In this document: in pieces, positions 5,202 through 6,105 of the stretch
Position numbering within the stretch: the stretch's first letter is position 1
Layout of the letters: each line of letters opens with the position of its first letter
DNA from: Ruminococcaceae bacterium UBA5905
GTDB taxonomy: Bacteria > Bacillota > Clostridia > Oscillospirales > Acutalibacteraceae
Direction: 5' to 3'
NCBI GenBank assembly: GCA_002431285.1
Contig: DJEF01000019.1
Location: 695 to 6,799 of the forward strand
DNA length: 6,105 nt
Notes under the pieces: generated by a model
Told to the model about the DNA's origin: nothing
Database searches by the model: none
What the model saw: the letters and a program-made list of their open reading frames with translations, nothing else
Program-made: the position numbers and the translations under genes

Positions 5202-5305
5202 AGCAGAAAAAGCAACGGCGCGCCGCAACCTCCGGTCAGCCGCACCGGGCGTCCCGATGTCGGCACGCCGCGATGAGCGGAAACGGAAAACGCCCATGCC
5301 GAAAT

Positions 5306-5348
5306 AAAGGCACACCGGGGAACCATAACGGTTCCCCGGTGTGCCTTT
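5306..5348. terminator. Bidirectional rho-independent terminator
   Basis: Nineteen perfectly paired bases (5306-5324 with 5330-5348) enclose a 5-nt loop. The arms begin AAAGG and end CCTTT, so either strand reads a GC-rich stem closed by a run of three Ts; TGATTTTC follows on plus and ATTTC on minus. It lies between convergent genes, 104 nt after the dehydrogenase stop and 24 nt beyond the epimerase stop, and should end both transcripts. Confidence 0.9.
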
Positions 5349-5372
5349 GATTTTCTCATTTCCGTTCGTATT

Positions 5373-6105
5373 TCAGGTGAAGGACAGAGCATAGCTGCAC
5401 TTATAGGTCTCGCCCGGCTCCAGCCGCTCGTTCTCCGGCTTTTCCTCCCAGTCGTTGACCCCGCCATCCCGGGCAGGCACCCCCCGCCAGGGCTCGATGC
5501 ATACATACGGGGCTTCCGTATGGGGCTTATGCCAGAAGCCCACGAAAGGCAGGTCGCTGTAATCCATGTGCACGGAGTGCTTGCCGCCCTCGGCCCTGAG
5601 CGTCACACCGCCGGCGGTGTCCCGCAGGAAAATGGCGTCGTTATCAAACAGCGTATGGCGCAGCGGCAGCCGCCTGCCCTCCTCCAGCGGGAAGGGATCG
5701 GCCGCATCCAAATAGAAACAGGCGTCCGACATCCGCAGACGCTTTGCCTCGCAGGGCGCGTCAAATTCCAGACAGTAGTCCTCAAAGGATTCTCCCGCGC
5801 TCAACGGCACATTGAATCCGGGGTGTCCGCCTACGGCGAAAAACAGGGGCTTGTCGTCCCGGTTGTGCACCGCCATGGTGACCGTCAGTTTTTCCCCGCA
5901 GAGGGCATACGTGATCTCCATGGCAAAGCGGAACGGAAACATGGAGAGCGTCTCGGGAGTATCCTTGATCTGCAGAGTAAGGGTGTCGGACTTCTGCCGC
6001 ACCACATCCCATTCCTGCAGTTTGGCGAAGCCGTGGATGGGCATCTCGTAGGTCTGTCCCTTATACGTGTATTTTCCGTCCACATTCCGCCCGCAGCAGG
6101 GGAAC
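5373..6105 (-). CDS. Aldose 1-epimerase family protein, LacX-like (partial, N-terminus off the right edge)
   Basis: Reading leftward from the right edge, 243 residues are open to a TGA at 5375-5373. The visible part starts FPCCGRNVDGKYTYKGQTYE, which matches the early conserved block of LacX-type mutarotases, so the true start lies outside; a GTG at 6083 sits inside that block and is not the start. Probably several tens of residues are missing. Further landmarks are MPIHGFAK, FAVGGHPGFNVPL with its conserved His, and CIEPWRG holding the expected catalytic Glu, then the family-typical EEKPENERLEPGE near the end. These enzymes interconvert alpha and beta anomers of free aldoses in the cytoplasm; LacX-like members are of uncertain sugar preference. 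It converges on the RraA-like/SDR operon with a shared terminator between. It may be linked by function (sugar handling) but is not in the same transcript. Confidence 0.93.
   Translation of the reverse strand, partial: FPCCGRNVDGKYTYKGQTYEMPIHGFAKLQEWDVVRQKSDTLTLQIKDTPETLSMFPFRFAMEITYALCGEKLTVTMAVHNRDDKPLFFAVGGHPGFNVPLSAGESFEDYCLEFDAPCEAKRLRMSDACFYLDAADPFPLEEGRRLPLRHTLFDNDAIFLRDTAGGVTLRAEGGKHSVHMDYSDLPFVGFWHKPHTEAPYVCIEPWRGVPARDGGVNDWEEKPENERLEPGETYKCSYALSFT

Noticed and set aside
5202..5305. Possible small gene or second terminator after the dehydrogenase
   Set aside because: Only short GC-rich partial palindromes are present, with no start signal or T-run.
3360..5315. 651-codon open frame on the minus strand opposite the RraA-like and SDR genes
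   Set aside because: It is antisense to two well-supported genes, rich in His, Arg and Gln, resembles no family, and arises from the high third-position GC of the plus-strand genes.
6081..6083. GTG as start codon of the aldose epimerase
   Set aside because: The conserved FP-x2-GR block lies upstream of it in the same frame, so the gene continues past the window edge.

Overview
The window is about 6.1 kb of GC-rich DNA with compact bacterial genes, strong purine-rich ribosome binding sites (AGGAA, AAGGAG, GGGAG, GGAGG) and sigma70/sigmaA-type promoters. The gene set and the style of the proteins suggest a GC-rich gut-type Firmicute of class Clostridia (Oscillospiraceae-like). This is inferred from general appearance; there is no taxonomic marker gene here.

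Layout, left to right. (1) Minus strand, 1-832: N-terminal 277 residues of an ABC exporter (type 1 transmembrane domain), cut by the left edge before its ATPase domain. (2) 833-1231: about 400 bp without a credible gene. It holds a near-consensus minus-strand promoter (1143-1171), about 300 nt of leader for the exporter, and several inverted repeats. (3) Minus strand, 1232-2137: a cupin-type AraC-family regulator. (4) 2138-2693: a divergent control region with an AT-rich core. It contains the regulator's promoter (2247-2275), an array of four TTTTGYG half-sites, an 11-bp-period tandem repeat in the regulator's leader, an 11-bp-arm dyad, a plus-strand promoter (2464-2492), a terminator-like hairpin inside the leader it drives, and a 23-bp palindrome just before the next gene. 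(5) Plus strand, 2694-3365: a seven-helix haemolysin III/TrhA (PAQR-like) membrane protein with the family's putative metal ligands. (6) 3366-3527: a short gap with a striking 60-nt nested hairpin and a LacI/CcpA-like palindrome. (7) Plus strand, 3528-5201: a two-gene operon of an RraA/HMG-aldolase-family protein and a short-chain dehydrogenase/reductase, 21 nt apart. (8) 5306-5348: a 19-bp perfect hairpin that ends both convergent transcription units. (9) Minus strand, 5373 to the right edge: an aldose 1-epimerase (LacX-like), missing its N-terminus.

How the parts may work together. The AraC-type regulator and the exporter gene behind it look like a sensor/efflux or secretion module, with the regulator possibly controlling itself through the half-site array. 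The RraA-like protein and the dehydrogenase look like a small catabolic pair: the dehydrogenase would interconvert a hydroxyl and a keto group, and an RraA-type lyase could split or decarboxylate a keto acid. A sugar mutarotase next door fits sugar or sugar-acid metabolism. The substrate cannot be read from the sequence. No mobile elements, CRISPR arrays, tRNA or rRNA genes are visible. I did not find a clear multi-gene novel system; the most unusual material is regulatory, in the leaders and dyads upstream of each unit.
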